Below, one piece after another: positions 1 to 8,864 of a stretch of DNA of 64,000 nt (position 1 is its first letter; each line of letters begins with the position of its first letter). The notes under the pieces are model-generated. The model did not search any database and was not told the DNA's origin. It worked only from the letters and a program-made list of their open reading frames with translations. A program made the position numbers and the translations under genes. This DNA comes from an uncultured Lachnospiraceae bacterium (GTDB taxonomy: Bacteria > Bacillota > Clostridia > Lachnospirales > Lachnospiraceae). Where the stretch lies: assembly GCA_900551115.1 (NCBI GenBank), contig URUY01000020.1, forward strand, positions 4,042 to 68,041, given 5' to 3'.

Positions 1-102
1 AATTAAAATTGAAATCAAAATAAATAAGATTGTGTTCACAATACTAAATGCTGATATTTTCTGTTTTTTTCTACGCATAACTTTTGTTGAAGTATCTTTC
101 AT
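1..102 (-). CDS. Carbohydrate ABC transporter permease, N-terminal fragment (LplC-like)
   Basis: The first 34 codons of a gene that runs off the left edge. ATG at 102 follows a strong AAGGAGGGG ribosome binding site that overlaps the end of the preceding permease gene. The visible part is a basic cytoplasmic stretch (MRRKKQK) followed by the start of a hydrophobic helix, as in LplC/YtcP-type inner-membrane permeases. In such importers this protein pairs with the LplB-type permease encoded just upstream and the lipoprotein before it. The assignment rests mainly on position: third gene of a lipoprotein-permease-permease operon. No EAA loop is visible because the sequence ends. Confidence 0.7.
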   Translation of the reverse strand, partial: MKDTSTKVMRRKKQKISAFSIVNTILFILISILI

Positions 103-115
103 TGTTCGCCCCTCC

Positions 116-1552
116 TTACACAATTCCACGTCCGCGAACCTTCTTGCTGGCTTTATTACATGCCAACACAAGGACGCAGCTTACCAGAGACCTGAACAAG
201 CCTACCGCTGTCGTATAACCATAGTTTGCGGCACCACTGGAGAAGGACTGTCTGTAAATATATGTCTGCAGAACATCCGACACATTGTAAACGGAAGGAT
301 TATACATAACAAATACAGACTCAAACAAGTTCATAACCTTAGCAAGGTTCAAAATAAACACAGTAATAATAGTATTAGACAAAGCAGGTAATGTAATATA
401 GCGCATTCTGTTGAAACGATTTGCACCATCTATTTGAGCTGCTTCATACAAATCCGGACTGATACCTGACAAGGTAGCCAGGAAAAGAATGGTTCCCCAA
501 CCGGTATCCTTCCAAATATTAACAACATAATATACCCATGTCCAGTTAGATTCAGACGTCAGAAATTCTATCGGCGTACTAATTAATCCCATATTTATCA
601 ATGCCTGATTAATCAGACCCGAATCAGATGCCGAAAGCATTAACTTAAAAATAGACGCAACTACTACCCATGACATGAAGTGGGGCAGATAAATAATGGT
701 CTGAACTGTCTTTTTGAAACGGATTCTTACCATCTCATTTAACAGTAATGAAATAATAACTGCCATAAAGGTGTTCAAAACCAATTTCACAATAGATAAA
801 ACCAACGTGTTAGACAGTGCATTGACAAACTGCTTGCTGGACAGTGTGGAAAGTTTTGAAAGTCCAAACATATCCACAAAATGCTTAATGCCCACATATG
901 TCGGTTCCTGTCCGGAGATATAATCCGTAAACGCATAGCGCAAACCTGCCATAGGCAGATAGTTAAATATAATTACAAATATAAGTACCGGTAAAAACAT
1001 CAGATAAAAGCCCTTATACAGAACCATTCTCTGCCACACAGTCTTATTACCGGTATACTGGTAATCAGTAATACCTCTTTTACGTTTTCTCGCTTCTGCA
1101 TTCTTGTTGACATTCAAAAAGCAACCAACAACCGCTATAACCGTCCCTACAATGACAATAATTCCGGCCAATCCGTTCTCCATACCGGGGGCACCATGAC
1201 GATTGCAAATATTGTTATATGTAATTCCATATACCACAGCAGCCAATACTGATGTAGCTATGGATATCTTTTCGAGTTTAACCGCACATAAAATTACGGA
1301 TGCTACTAGCAATAACATAAAAACATACCATAAAGCCGGCTGTTCATAGTTCATAAACCCGTACGCGGGAGTAAATTTCTTGGCAGCATCGGAATTTTGA
1401 ATTGCGGGGAAAAAACCGCCCACAAAAGAAATCACTGCGCCGGCAACAGCAATTGGATATACATTTCGCTTTTTTCTAGTCACATTCTTTACGCAACTTG
1501 GCGTTTTTGTTGCCTTCTGAGGTATTTCAGTACTATAAGATTTTGACAACAT
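116..1552 (-). CDS. ABC sugar transporter permease, LplB-like, with long N-terminal membrane extension
   Basis: Inner-membrane permease of a CUT1-type carbohydrate importer. The C-terminal ~310 residues resemble LplB: several membrane helices and the cytoplasmic EAA loop (E370-A-A-x-x-D-G-A, then ITLP near 386-389) that docks on the ATPase. The protein is 478 residues, whereas LplB proteins are usually about 300. The extra ~165 N-terminal residues carry about four hydrophobic segments (roughly 31-50, 74-92, 97-112, 128-148) followed by a basic linker KRKRG. ATG at 1552 has AGAAAGG upstream. It lies 149 bp after the lipoprotein gene, separated by a hairpin, and is followed at once by the second permease. 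No ATPase gene is present here; such systems often share a common MsmX-like ATPase. Confidence 0.85.
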   Translation of the reverse strand: MLSKSYSTEIPQKATKTPSCVKNVTRKKRNVYPIAVAGAVISFVGGFFPAIQNSDAAKKFTPAYGFMNYEQPALWYVFMLLLVASVILCAVKLEKISIATSVLAAVVYGITYNNICNRHGAPGMENGLAGIIVIVGTVIAVVGCFLNVNKNAEARKRKRGITDYQYTGNKTVWQRMVLYKGFYLMFLPVLIFVIIFNYLPMAGLRYAFTDYISGQEPTYVGIKHFVDMFGLSKLSTLSSKQFVNALSNTLVLSIVKLVLNTFMAVIISLLLNEMVRIRFKKTVQTIIYLPHFMSWVVVASIFKLMLSASDSGLINQALINMGLISTPIEFLTSESNWTWVYYVVNIWKDTGWGTILFLATLSGISPDLYEAAQIDGANRFNRMRYITLPALSNTIITVFILNLAKVMNLFESVFVMYNPSVYNVSDVLQTYIYRQSFSSGAANYGYTTAVGLFRSLVSCVLVLACNKASKKVRGRGIV

Positions 1553-1616
1553 AGACTTTGCCTTTCTAAAGTTGTAGTTATGTAAACGAGTTCAATATCA
1601 TATAAAGGTTATTAAT

Positions 1617-1658
1617 AACCGGACAACATCGAGGACAAGCCTCGATATTGCCACGGTT
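1617..1658 (-). other. Intergenic hairpin between lipoprotein and permease genes
   Basis: A long imperfect stem-loop: ATCGAGG pairs with CCTCGAT around a 5-base loop, and outer arms AACCG.. and ..CGGTT extend it. No clear U-run follows, so it is more likely an mRNA-stabilising or partial-termination element than a full terminator. Such a structure after the binding-protein gene is a common way to make more lipoprotein than permease. Confidence 0.5.
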
Positions 1659-1701
1659 ATAAATAAACTAACTGCTTTTATGAATTTCCACTAATATCAA
1701 A

Positions 1702-3324
1702 TTACTGATTAAAGGATTCAAGAATTGCAGCAACGATATCACCACAGTCAGCATTGTACTGTGCGATTGCTTCTTCGCCGGTCATCTCTCCCTTTGCAAC
1801 TGCTGCAATCAACTGATCTTTCTCTGTCCACAAAGCAGCACTGTAATCAAGATATACCTGAGAGGAGTTAATCTTGTATGCAGGTGCAGAGTTCTCATTG
1901 AACAGGTTGAAGGACTCGTCAATAACAGGGTCTGCTGCAACATAAGGATCAACGTCTACAAAGTTAGCCAGTTTCAGGTTAGCTTCAAACAGGTTTTTGG
2001 TAGTCTTGGATTCTTTCTCGGAACCCTTGCTGGACTCAGTAACTAAGCCGGCAATAGTCTGACCATCTTCATTCCACTCATAGTGTACGCCTTCAACGCC
2101 ATACTGGAACAGCATCTGTACTTCTCCGCCATCCAAAATTTTGTCAATGAAGTATGCAAACACGCCTTCAGGATTCTCACAAGCGCTGGTAATACAAATC
2201 ATAGGAGAAAGTCTCTCGGTATACTTTCCAACTTCAGCAATCGGCTTCATAGCCCAAGCTTCAGAGTAAGCTTCAGAATCATAATCTGCAGAACCATCTA
2301 CATAATTCTTTGTAAGGTTTGTCTTAATGTTGTAAGCCCATGTACCTGCCCAATAGGTAAATACGCTGGTGCCGCCCATTGCATAGAATTTGTTTCTAAC
2401 ATCAGAGGTAGAAGGATTTTCAAAAATGGTTGCGTCAAGCACGCCATTCTCATATCCCCATGCCAGTCTGTCAAGAGCATCAATCATAGCCTGCTCTGTA
2501 AAGCCGTCAACCCAAACGCCTTCTTCATTCTGATAGAATTCAGGATAAGCGCCCTGATAGAATTCAGGCAGGTAATTTACATAAGGTGCTTCGTGATTGA
2601 CAAGACCGGCTGCCAAAACAGGTGCTGTACCGGTAGCTTCTTTCAGGTCAAGAAGGAACTGCTGATATTCTTCCCATGTTGTAGGAAGAGTCTCTTCTGT
2701 GTAACCAGCTGCCTTTGCATCAACTGCTTTTACATATGTAACGCATCCATTACCACGTGCCGGATACATACCGTAGATACCTTCCTGTCCGTCAGGACCG
2801 GTTACATACCACTGGTCAATAATGGTGCTTGCAATATCCGTCAGTCTGCCGGAATTAGCTGTTTCAGAATTGTTCCATGCATCAGTCATGTTCCAAAGGC
2901 TTCCCTGAGAAGCATAAGATGCATATAAATTGGAAGGCATAATAACTACATCTGCAAGGGTAGCAGGGTCATTGAATGCAATACCAACCTGCTCAGCGTA
3001 GGAAGAGTGATCCGGACGAATCCACTCAATTTCAATTCCGAGAGCCTCTGCTGCTGCATCATAAAATTCCTGAGCGTAGTTATCTCCCTCTTTAAAAATA
3101 GTACCATCCCACATTACTTTGATTTTTTCAGGCTTTACGATCTCTGCTGTATCTGCCTCAGATTCTGTAGTGGGTGTGGTTGCTGCATCGCTGGAAGGTG
3201 ATGCACTTGTAGCATTAGAGCCGCCAGTAGTATCACTGCCGCCTTCGGGATTACCACAGGCTGTCATGGAAAGAACCATAACTCCTGCAAGAAGAGCAGC
3301 AACGAACTTGTTCAACTTCTTCAT
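1702..3324 (-). CDS. Extracellular solute-binding lipoprotein of a carbohydrate ABC importer
   Basis: Family 1 solute-binding protein, 540 residues, expected to be lipid-anchored outside the membrane and to capture a sugar or oligosaccharide for the adjacent permeases. Residues 1-22 form a lipoprotein signal peptide (MKKLNKFVAALLAGVM..) ending at a lipobox before C23. A Ser/Thr/Asp-rich linker follows (about 25-60), then the mature domain. I chose ATG 3324 because AAAGGAGG lies just upstream; an in-frame extension to 3381 has no such site. Substrate cannot be read from sequence. A LacI-type operator in the leader matches the one before uxaB, so pectin-derived oligogalacturonides are a reasonable inference. 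Confidence 0.88.
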   Translation of the reverse strand: MKKLNKFVAALLAGVMVLSMTACGNPEGGSDTTGGSNATSASPSSDAATTPTTESEADTAEIVKPEKIKVMWDGTIFKEGDNYAQEFYDAAAEALGIEIEWIRPDHSSYAEQVGIAFNDPATLADVVIMPSNLYASYASQGSLWNMTDAWNNSETANSGRLTDIASTIIDQWYVTGPDGQEGIYGMYPARGNGCVTYVKAVDAKAAGYTEETLPTTWEEYQQFLLDLKEATGTAPVLAAGLVNHEAPYVNYLPEFYQGAYPEFYQNEEGVWVDGFTEQAMIDALDRLAWGYENGVLDATIFENPSTSDVRNKFYAMGGTSVFTYWAGTWAYNIKTNLTKNYVDGSADYDSEAYSEAWAMKPIAEVGKYTERLSPMICITSACENPEGVFAYFIDKILDGGEVQMLFQYGVEGVHYEWNEDGQTIAGLVTESSKGSEKESKTTKNLFEANLKLANFVDVDPYVAADPVIDESFNLFNENSAPAYKINSSQVYLDYSAALWTEKDQLIAAVAKGEMTGEEAIAQYNADCGDIVAAILESFNQ

Positions 3325-3347
3325 AGTAGAACTTCCTCCTTTAATAA

Positions 3348-3361
3348 TGTAAGTGTTTACA
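3348..3361. promoter_or_regulatory. LacI-type operator in the lipoprotein gene leader
   Basis: TGTAAGTGTTTACA is an inverted repeat (TGTAA-N4-TTACA). It differs at one base from the core TGTAAGTGCTTACA of the operator between uxaB and lacI at 37791-37806. It sits between the predicted promoter (3409-3437) and the ribosome binding site, where a repressor could block elongation. Predicted regulator: the LacI-family protein at 38018-39043. Confidence 0.6.
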
Positions 3362-3408
3362 GACAAAAATCTGTTCCGCAATCTTTCTTTTTCATTTGCG
3401 GTAACTTT

Positions 3409-3437
3409 ATACTAGCATATATTGGGCAATTTAACAA
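3409..3437 (-). promoter_or_regulatory. Promoter of the ABC importer operon
   Basis: On the minus strand TTGTTA is followed after 17 bases by TAGTAT with a TG one base upstream (extended -10). Predicted transcription starts about 78 bases before the ATG and runs through the operator at 3348-3361. Confidence 0.5.
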
Positions 3438-3527
3438 GTATTTTAAGAAAAAACTTTGCGTATTTTGATATTTTTGTATAATATATTTTTCAGACAACAT
3501 ATTTTACTATGTTTTTATATACTTTTT

Positions 3528-3542
3528 TTGAAAGCGCTTTCA
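3528..3542. promoter_or_regulatory. cre-like palindrome (CcpA/LacI-family site)
   Basis: TGAAAGCGCTTTCA is a perfect 14-base palindrome that fits the catabolite-responsive element consensus WTGNAANCGNWNNCW. It lies between the divergent ABC importer (minus) and serine hydrolase (plus) genes, about 90 bases upstream of the first promoter and 33 bases upstream of the second. Carbon catabolite control of one or both is likely. Confidence 0.65.
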
Positions 3543-3574
3543 GTATTTTGTGGATTTTTATCACATTTTGTTCG

Positions 3575-3603
3575 TTTTCATTTTACAAAATACATGATAT
3601 AAT
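3575..3603 (+). promoter_or_regulatory. Promoter of the serine hydrolase gene
   Basis: TTTTCA, 17-base spacer, perfect TATAAT; predicted start of transcription about 45 bases before the ATG. Confidence 0.5.
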
Positions 3604-3654
3604 ACCAATGAACATCAAATATAAAATATAAACTTAAAATTCAGAAAGGTTGCT

Positions 3655-5139
3655 ATGTCTAATACTATTTTTGCACAATACCCCCCTGTAAGAGCCGGTA
3701 TCCCCGCCGATGCCATCCATCGTTTTTTAGACCGGCTGGAAAATTATCAGGTAAACATGCACAGCTTTCTTTTAATGCGCCACGGCCTGCTGGTTGCAGA
3801 AGGATATTATGCCCCTTACAGGGCCGATACCCTGCACCGTATGTTTTCCGTCTGTAAAACCATGAATGCTTTAGCTGTCGGTCTCCTTTGTGAGGAAGGC
3901 AGGCTTTCCTTAGACGATACCGTTATCCGGTATTTTCCGGATAAGGTTCCCGACAATGTACATCCCTTTATTGCAGAAATGACTATCCGCAATCTCTTAA
4001 TGATGCGGACCTGCCATGCCTCCACCACCTACAAGCACGACCCTGCCAAAGAATGGGTGGAAAGCTTTTTTACTACCCCGCCGACCCATAAGCCGGGTAC
4101 CGTTTTCCATTATGATACTTCCGCAGCCCATGTACTCTGTGTGCTTGTGGAGCGGCTCACCGGTATGCCCATGCTTGATTATCTGAAGGACAGGGTACTT
4201 TCTAAAATCGGTTGGTCCAAGCATTCTTATGTGCTGAAAAATGATTTTGGAGACTCCCAGGGCGGCAGCGGCCTGATGGCAACTCCCATGGATTTGCTTT
4301 TACTCGGAAAACTGCTGATGCAGAACGGAAGCTGGGAAGGCGAACAGCTCTTACCTAAAGAATTTGTTGCAGAAATGACCTCTTTGCTTACGCCAAATGC
4401 CTTGACCGGCGGGGTCTTAAGCGAAGCGCAGGGATACGGATACCAGCTTTGGCGTACCAGACACGAGGGCTTTGTCTGTTACGGTATGGGCGGTCAGCTT
4501 GCCGTCTGCCTGCCAAAGCAGGATATGATTTTAGTTACCACTGCCGACACACAGGGCTGCGGCGGCGGCAATGATTTGATTTACAACAGCTTTTACGAGG
4601 AAATACTGCCTGTACTGGATACCTGTTCTGATGATAAAGCCGAGGAAGCTGCAGCAGCAAGCCTGCGCACCCGTCTCGCAAAGCTTTCGCTTACACCGTT
4701 AAAGGACTGGTGCCGTGCAGCCTCAGACAAGCCTCTTAACCATTCCTTTTTAGAAGACTATAGCTGTGCTTCTAAAATAAACGGGAAAAATTTTTCCCTT
4801 GCGCCCAATAACAGCGGCTTTTCCGATATTTCATTGTCCCTTACAAAGACAGAGGGCTGCCTTAACTATACCTTTAAGGGAAGGGTCTGTAAAATCCCTT
4901 TTGGCCTGAATGCCTGCATACCCGGCACTTTCCCCTTATACGATATCAGCTGCGCAGCCAGCGGCATGTGGCTTTCGGAAAACACCTTTTACATAAAGGT
5001 ACACCTGTTGGATACCTTCATCGGTTCCGTCCATATGGAATTTGTATTTGGAGAAGATGATGTGACAATCTTTATGAAGAAAATAGAAGAAACACAGTTT
5101 AAAGAATTTGCGGGCCATTTTTACGGCACCGGTAACTGA
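3655..5139 (+). CDS. Serine hydrolase, beta-lactamase/penicillin-binding-protein fold
   Basis: Member of the large beta-lactamase family of serine hydrolases (class C / EstB-like). The SxxK motif is S65-V-C-K68, with S65 the expected nucleophile, and Y153 (HYDTS) stands where the Tyr of the YxN/YxS motif is found. The catalytic domain covers roughly residues 15-330; a further ~150-residue C-terminal region has no motif I recognise. There is no signal peptide, so it should be cytoplasmic. ATG follows AGAAAGG. The natural substrate is unknown; esterase or amide hydrolase activity is possible. It is transcribed alone, convergent with ispD (9-base gap) and divergent from the sugar importer, sharing a cre-like site with it. 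Confidence 0.8.
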   Translation: MSNTIFAQYPPVRAGIPADAIHRFLDRLENYQVNMHSFLLMRHGLLVAEGYYAPYRADTLHRMFSVCKTMNALAVGLLCEEGRLSLDDTVIRYFPDKVPDNVHPFIAEMTIRNLLMMRTCHASTTYKHDPAKEWVESFFTTPPTHKPGTVFHYDTSAAHVLCVLVERLTGMPMLDYLKDRVLSKIGWSKHSYVLKNDFGDSQGGSGLMATPMDLLLLGKLLMQNGSWEGEQLLPKEFVAEMTSLLTPNALTGGVLSEAQGYGYQLWRTRHEGFVCYGMGGQLAVCLPKQDMILVTTADTQGCGGGNDLIYNSFYEEILPVLDTCSDDKAEEAAAASLRTRLAKLSLTPLKDWCRAASDKPLNHSFLEDYSCASKINGKNFSLAPNNSGFSDISLSLTKTEGCLNYTFKGRVCKIPFGLNACIPGTFPLYDISCAASGMWLSENTFYIKVHLLDTFIGSVHMEFVFGEDDVTIFMKKIEETQFKEFAGHFYGTGN

Positions 5140-5148
5140 CAGCCGGCT

Positions 5149-5883
5149 TCACTGCTTTTGTCTGCGTTCTAAGAATCTTTCTGCCACCTCCATATCCTCG
5201 GGGGTGGTAATTTTTATGTTTTCATAGGAAGCTTCCACCAGCTTTACAGGGTGGTGAAGCATCGTTTCCACTACCATGGCATCATCCGTAATACAGACGC
5301 TCTTTTCTGCCGGTGCCGTACCGCCCTCATTAAGCGCATTAAGCAGTCTGTACGCTTCTGTAATAAGCGCCGTTTCAAATACCTGAGGTGTCTGTACGGC
5401 AAATAACCGGCTTCTGTCAGGGGTCTTTGCCGCAAAGCCGTTTTCATCCGCTATCTTTATGGTATCCTTGACCGGTACTGCTGCGCAGCAGGCGCCATAC
5501 GCTTCTGCCGCCCGGTAGGTATCTTCAATGATTTTTTCTGTTATGAGAGGTCTTGCACCGTCATGAATAAACACATAACCATCGTGGTGTTCCATCACGG
5601 CAAGCGCTTTCTGCACGGAAAGATACCTCTCCGCACCGCCCTCGGTAATGGCACTTACCTTGGAAAATCCGTACTTTTCTACAATTTCCTTCCGCACATA
5701 GGGAATTTCTCCCTTTCCTACCACCAGAACCACATCATCAATTATGGCAGATTGTTTAAAAGCCTGCAATCCGTACCAGATAACAGGCTTATCCGCAAGA
5801 AGCATATATTGTTTTGCAACATTACTTTCCATACGTCTGCCTGCACCTGCGGCTAAAAGTATGGCGGTACATTTCTTCTTCAT
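5149..5883 (-). CDS. ispD: 2-C-methyl-D-erythritol 4-phosphate cytidylyltransferase
   Basis: Third step of the non-mevalonate isoprenoid pathway: CTP plus MEP gives CDP-ME. The 244 residues show the nucleotidyltransferase signature near the start (LLAAGAGRRM..AKQY, about residues 9-26), the HDGARPL block and PVKDTIK, all typical of IspD, with normal family length. It overlaps the end of tsaD by one base (TGATG), so translation is probably coupled. It is the last gene of the operon that runs from 11174 down to here. ispF is not adjacent. Confidence 0.93.
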   Translation of the reverse strand: MKKKCTAILLAAGAGRRMESNVAKQYMLLADKPVIWYGLQAFKQSAIIDDVVLVVGKGEIPYVRKEIVEKYGFSKVSAITEGGAERYLSVQKALAVMEHHDGYVFIHDGARPLITEKIIEDTYRAAEAYGACCAAVPVKDTIKIADENGFAAKTPDRSRLFAVQTPQVFETALITEAYRLLNALNEGGTAPAEKSVCITDDAMVVETMLHHPVKLVEASYENIKITTPEDMEVAERFLERRQKQ

Positions 5884-6908
5884 CAGCTTCTCTCTCCCAG
5901 CTTGAGATTCGGCACGGCATTTAAGTCAAGGCCGCTCCGCACTCCCTTTTTATATTCGTAATAGCCGGCTGCTCCTATCATAGCCGCATTGTCCGTACAC
6001 AAAACAGGAGAAGGATAATAAAACCGGACACCTTCTTTTTCACACCGTTCCTTTAACGCCATCCGCAGCGCAGAATTGGAAGCTACGCCGCCGGCAATCG
6101 CAAATTTATCAAAACCGTACTGCTTTACCGCATGCATGGCATGCTCCACCAGTACCTCTACCACTGCCTGCTGGAAGGATGCTGCCACATCTGCCGTGCA
6201 GATTTCCTCACCTTTCATCTGACAGCCGTTTAAGTAGTTTAAAACTGCTGATTTCAAACCGCTGAAGCTGAAGTCATAGGCATTTTCCTCTACCTTGGCT
6301 CTGGGGAAATGGAGTGCTTCCGGATTGCCCTCTTTTGCCGCCTTGTCTATCTTGGGACCGCCGGGATAACCAAGTCCGATGGCACGCGCCACCTTATCAA
6401 AAGCTTCTCCTGCCGCATCATCCCTGGTTTGCCCGATAATTTCATATTCGCCATAGTCTTTTACCACTACAAGATGGGTATGGCCGCCGGAAACCACCAA
6501 ACAGATAAAAGGAGGCTCCAGCTCCTTGTTTGCAATGTAATTAGCACTGATGTGGCCTTCAATATGATGTACGCCGATAAGCGGAATATCCGTTGCAAAG
6601 CTGATGGCTTTTGCTGCAGATACGCCTACTAAAAGAGGCCCCACCAGACCGGGACCATAGGTGACTGCAATGGCATCCATATCCGTAAGACTAACTCCCG
6701 CTTCTTTTAAGGCTTCCTCTATTACCTGATTGATCTTTTCTATATGTTTCCTTGAGGCAATTTCCGGCACCACGCCGCCATACAGCGTATGCAGCGCAAT
6801 CTGGGAGGAAATAATATTGGAGCATACTTCCCTTCCGTTTTTTACCACTGCCGCTGCGGTCTCATCACAGGAGCTTTCTATTGCCAGTATCAAAATATCC
6901 TTATCCAT
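5883..6908 (-). CDS. tsaD: tRNA threonylcarbamoyladenosine transferase TsaD
   Basis: Transfers the threonylcarbamoyl group onto A37 of ANN-decoding tRNAs, working with TsaB and TsaE encoded upstream in the same operon. Seen: ESSCDETA at residues 11-18, metal-binding H115-x3-H119 (HIEGH) and the C-terminal CTDNAAMIGAAG block. I place the start at ATG 6908 with GAGGA 8-10 bases upstream; an in-frame TTG at 6926 lies before that site and is less likely. Length 341 residues is normal. It begins 7 bases after the preceding hypothetical gene. Confidence 0.95.
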   Translation of the reverse strand: MDKDILILAIESSCDETAAAVVKNGREVCSNIISSQIALHTLYGGVVPEIASRKHIEKINQVIEEALKEAGVSLTDMDAIAVTYGPGLVGPLLVGVSAAKAISFATDIPLIGVHHIEGHISANYIANKELEPPFICLVVSGGHTHLVVVKDYGEYEIIGQTRDDAAGEAFDKVARAIGLGYPGGPKIDKAAKEGNPEALHFPRAKVEENAYDFSFSGLKSAVLNYLNGCQMKGEEICTADVAASFQQAVVEVLVEHAMHAVKQYGFDKFAIAGGVASNSALRMALKERCEKEGVRFYYPSPVLCTDNAAMIGAAGYYEYKKGVRSGLDLNAVPNLKLGERS

Positions 6909-6915
6909 ATTACAC

Positions 6916-7560
6916 TCATTCCTCAAGCGTTACATTTTCTGCCAAATCCCATCCGTATATCCGCCAATGCCCGGCTTCATCCTTGCGGAGCAGATATACT
7001 TCCTCCACCGACTGCTTCTGTGAGCCGCTGGACAGCACATAAGTACAGTAAAAACGTGCAAATTCATGACCATCCTGTGAAAAATAATCTGCATCCGTAC
7101 TGGCAGGCAGGCTATAACTGCTTACACGGATTGATTTTTCCTTGAAGGAATCAATATCTGCAGTCAGGTCCACAATGTATTTTGCCCAGTCATTGCCCGC
7201 TATAAGCTCCTCATCATACAGAAACCTTGTCTGGGAAGCAAGCTGTTCTAACTCTTCGGCACTATACTCTTCATTATAGAAGCATTTTGTAATATCACTG
7301 TAATAGCGCACGACCTCTTTCACCGTAGGGGGATAATTGTTTACCAAATCTCTGGCAATCAGCTCCTGTGCCACGGTCATTTCTGCCACGGGAGGTTCCG
7401 TGCTTCTCTGCCGGCTGCTTAAATAATAATAGTAGCCCACTATCATTGCCACTAAAAGCAGAATCACAATGCCGCTTTTTAAGGCAGCACCGGCACTTTT
7501 TTTCGTACTTCCCGGCTTTTTGGTCGTTCCGGTCTGTAACCTTGTGTTTGCTTTTATCAT
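6916..7560 (-). CDS. Conserved membrane-anchored protein of unknown function (possibly DUF6715)
   Basis: 214 residues. A basic N-terminus (about 1-28) is followed by one membrane helix (about 29-48) and a soluble domain of about 160 residues predicted to lie outside the cell; no catalytic motif is evident. It recalls small lachnospiral proteins found beside tsaD (I think DUF6715, from memory, not certain). ATG 7560 has GGAGGAGG upstream. It sits between rnz and tsaD in the operon, 90 bases after rnz. Function unknown. Confidence 0.7.
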   Translation of the reverse strand: MIKANTRLQTGTTKKPGSTKKSAGAALKSGIVILLLVAMIVGYYYYLSSRQRSTEPPVAEMTVAQELIARDLVNNYPPTVKEVVRYYSDITKCFYNEEYSAEELEQLASQTRFLYDEELIAGNDWAKYIVDLTADIDSFKEKSIRVSSYSLPASTDADYFSQDGHEFARFYCTYVLSSGSQKQSVEEVYLLRKDEAGHWRIYGWDLAENVTLEE

Positions 7561-7650
7561 CCGGCCTCCTCCTATCCATACTTTTTGGACGCTGTTCTTT
7601 TGTAATGCTGTCCTTTATCCCGCTCTGTTCCCGGGTGCCGCTTTCTTTCT

Positions 7651-8562
7651 CTATTCTTCTATAAACAGAAGCTCTATGCTGCGTCCGTCCTTTGCCGCCA
7701 CAGAAGCAGGAAATATTTTTTTAACCTCCGCCATATATTCCTCCGGCCTTTGCAGCGACGGACTGTAATGGGTCAGCCACATTTCTTTGACTCCTGCCTT
7801 TTGTGCCATCTGTGCCGCTTCATAAAAGGTCATATGCTTATACTCTTTTGCCTTGCTTATCTTATCCGGCTCTCCGTACATGCCTTCACAGATAAACAAA
7901 TCTGCAGCTTTCGCATTTTCCACAATACTTTCTGTCGGTCTGGTATCTGTGGTATAAGTCACCTTAATTCCCTTTCTTGCAGGACCTAAAACCATATCCG
8001 GCGTAAGCGTCCTGTCGGAAAGCTCTATTACTTCTCCTCTTTGCAGCCTGCTCCAGTACTGTTTTTCAATTGAAAGCGATAATGCCTTGTCCATCTGAAA
8101 TTTACCGCTTCTCTCTACTACCATGCTATACCCATAGCATACCACATTATGATTCACCTTGAAAGCCTCCAGCCTGAATCCGTCAAAGGGAATCTGTACC
8201 GTGTTCTCCGTAAGCTCCATGCAATTAATCGCAAAAGGCAGCTCCGGTGCAATCACACGCAGTGCAGATACCACTTTGGTAAGGCCTTTGGGACCAATCA
8301 AAAGAAGCGGCTCGGTTCTCTCCGCATTGCCCATGGTGAGCAGCATGCCCGGCAGCCCGCTGATATGGTCTGCATGGTAATGGGTAAAGCATATGATATC
8401 AATGGGCTTGGGACTCCACCCCTTTTCCTTCAGGGCAATCTGCGTCCCTTCCCCGCAGTCAATCAAAATGCTCTTTCCGTTAAACCGCATTATCAGGGAA
8501 GTAAGCCATCTGTATGGCAGGGGCATCATGCCTCCTGTTCCCAGCAAACAAACATCTAACAT
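7651..8562 (-). CDS. rnz: Ribonuclease Z (tRNA 3'-end processing metallo-hydrolase)
   Basis: Zinc-dependent endonuclease of the metallo-beta-lactamase fold that trims tRNA 3' trailers. The signature H61-x-H63-x-D65-H66 follows a typical N-terminus (LLGTGGMMPLPYR). Length 303 fits RNase Z. Its ATG overlaps the end of the small zinc-ribbon gene by 7 bases. Placement in an operon with three t6A genes gives a tRNA-maturation theme. Other MBL-fold hydrolases are possible, but the N-terminal signature and length favour RNase Z. Confidence 0.88.
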   Translation of the reverse strand: MLDVCLLGTGGMMPLPYRWLTSLIMRFNGKSILIDCGEGTQIALKEKGWSPKPIDIICFTHYHADHISGLPGMLLTMGNAERTEPLLLIGPKGLTKVVSALRVIAPELPFAINCMELTENTVQIPFDGFRLEAFKVNHNVVCYGYSMVVERSGKFQMDKALSLSIEKQYWSRLQRGEVIELSDRTLTPDMVLGPARKGIKVTYTTDTRPTESIVENAKAADLFICEGMYGEPDKISKAKEYKHMTFYEAAQMAQKAGVKEMWLTHYSPSLQRPEEYMAEVKKIFPASVAAKDGRSIELLFIEE

Positions 8563-8804
8563 AATTCCTTTTCCTCTATCTCGCAGACAGGTATGGAAAA
8601 CTCCTTTATTATGGCGTCATAGCATTTTTCGCACAAATCAAACTTCTGCCTTGTGCCGTCCTTTTCGCTGAAATAGCCGAACACGGTATCGGCGCTAAAA
8701 TGCCCTTCCTTAATAATCCCGTTTTCTACCGTAAGCTTTCTGCCGCATTTATTGCAGATAACCTCTGTAAGCTGCATTTTATTTTCATCTTTATACTTTC
8801 TCAT
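8556..8804 (-). CDS. Small zinc-ribbon-like protein
   Basis: 82 residues with two CxxC pairs, C17-N-K-C20 and C58-E-K-C61, spaced as in a four-cysteine zinc site. No other domain is visible. GGGAGG lies upstream of ATG 8804. It overlaps rnz by 7 bases and follows rimI by 60 bases, so it belongs to the tRNA-maturation operon. Function unknown; a small structural or nucleic-acid-binding zinc protein is an inference. Confidence 0.75.
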   Translation of the reverse strand: MRKYKDENKMQLTEVICNKCGRKLTVENGIIKEGHFSADTVFGYFSEKDGTRQKFDLCEKCYDAIIKEFSIPVCEIEEKELC

Positions 8805-8864
8805 GCCATCCTCCCTATATACTTGTTAAAAGGCCGTATCACCTCTATTATACAGGTTTTTTAT

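Noticed and set aside
2083..2928. Long open frame on the plus strand opposite the lipoprotein gene
   Set aside because: Antisense shadow of a clear solute-binding protein; no binding site, Cys-rich random composition.
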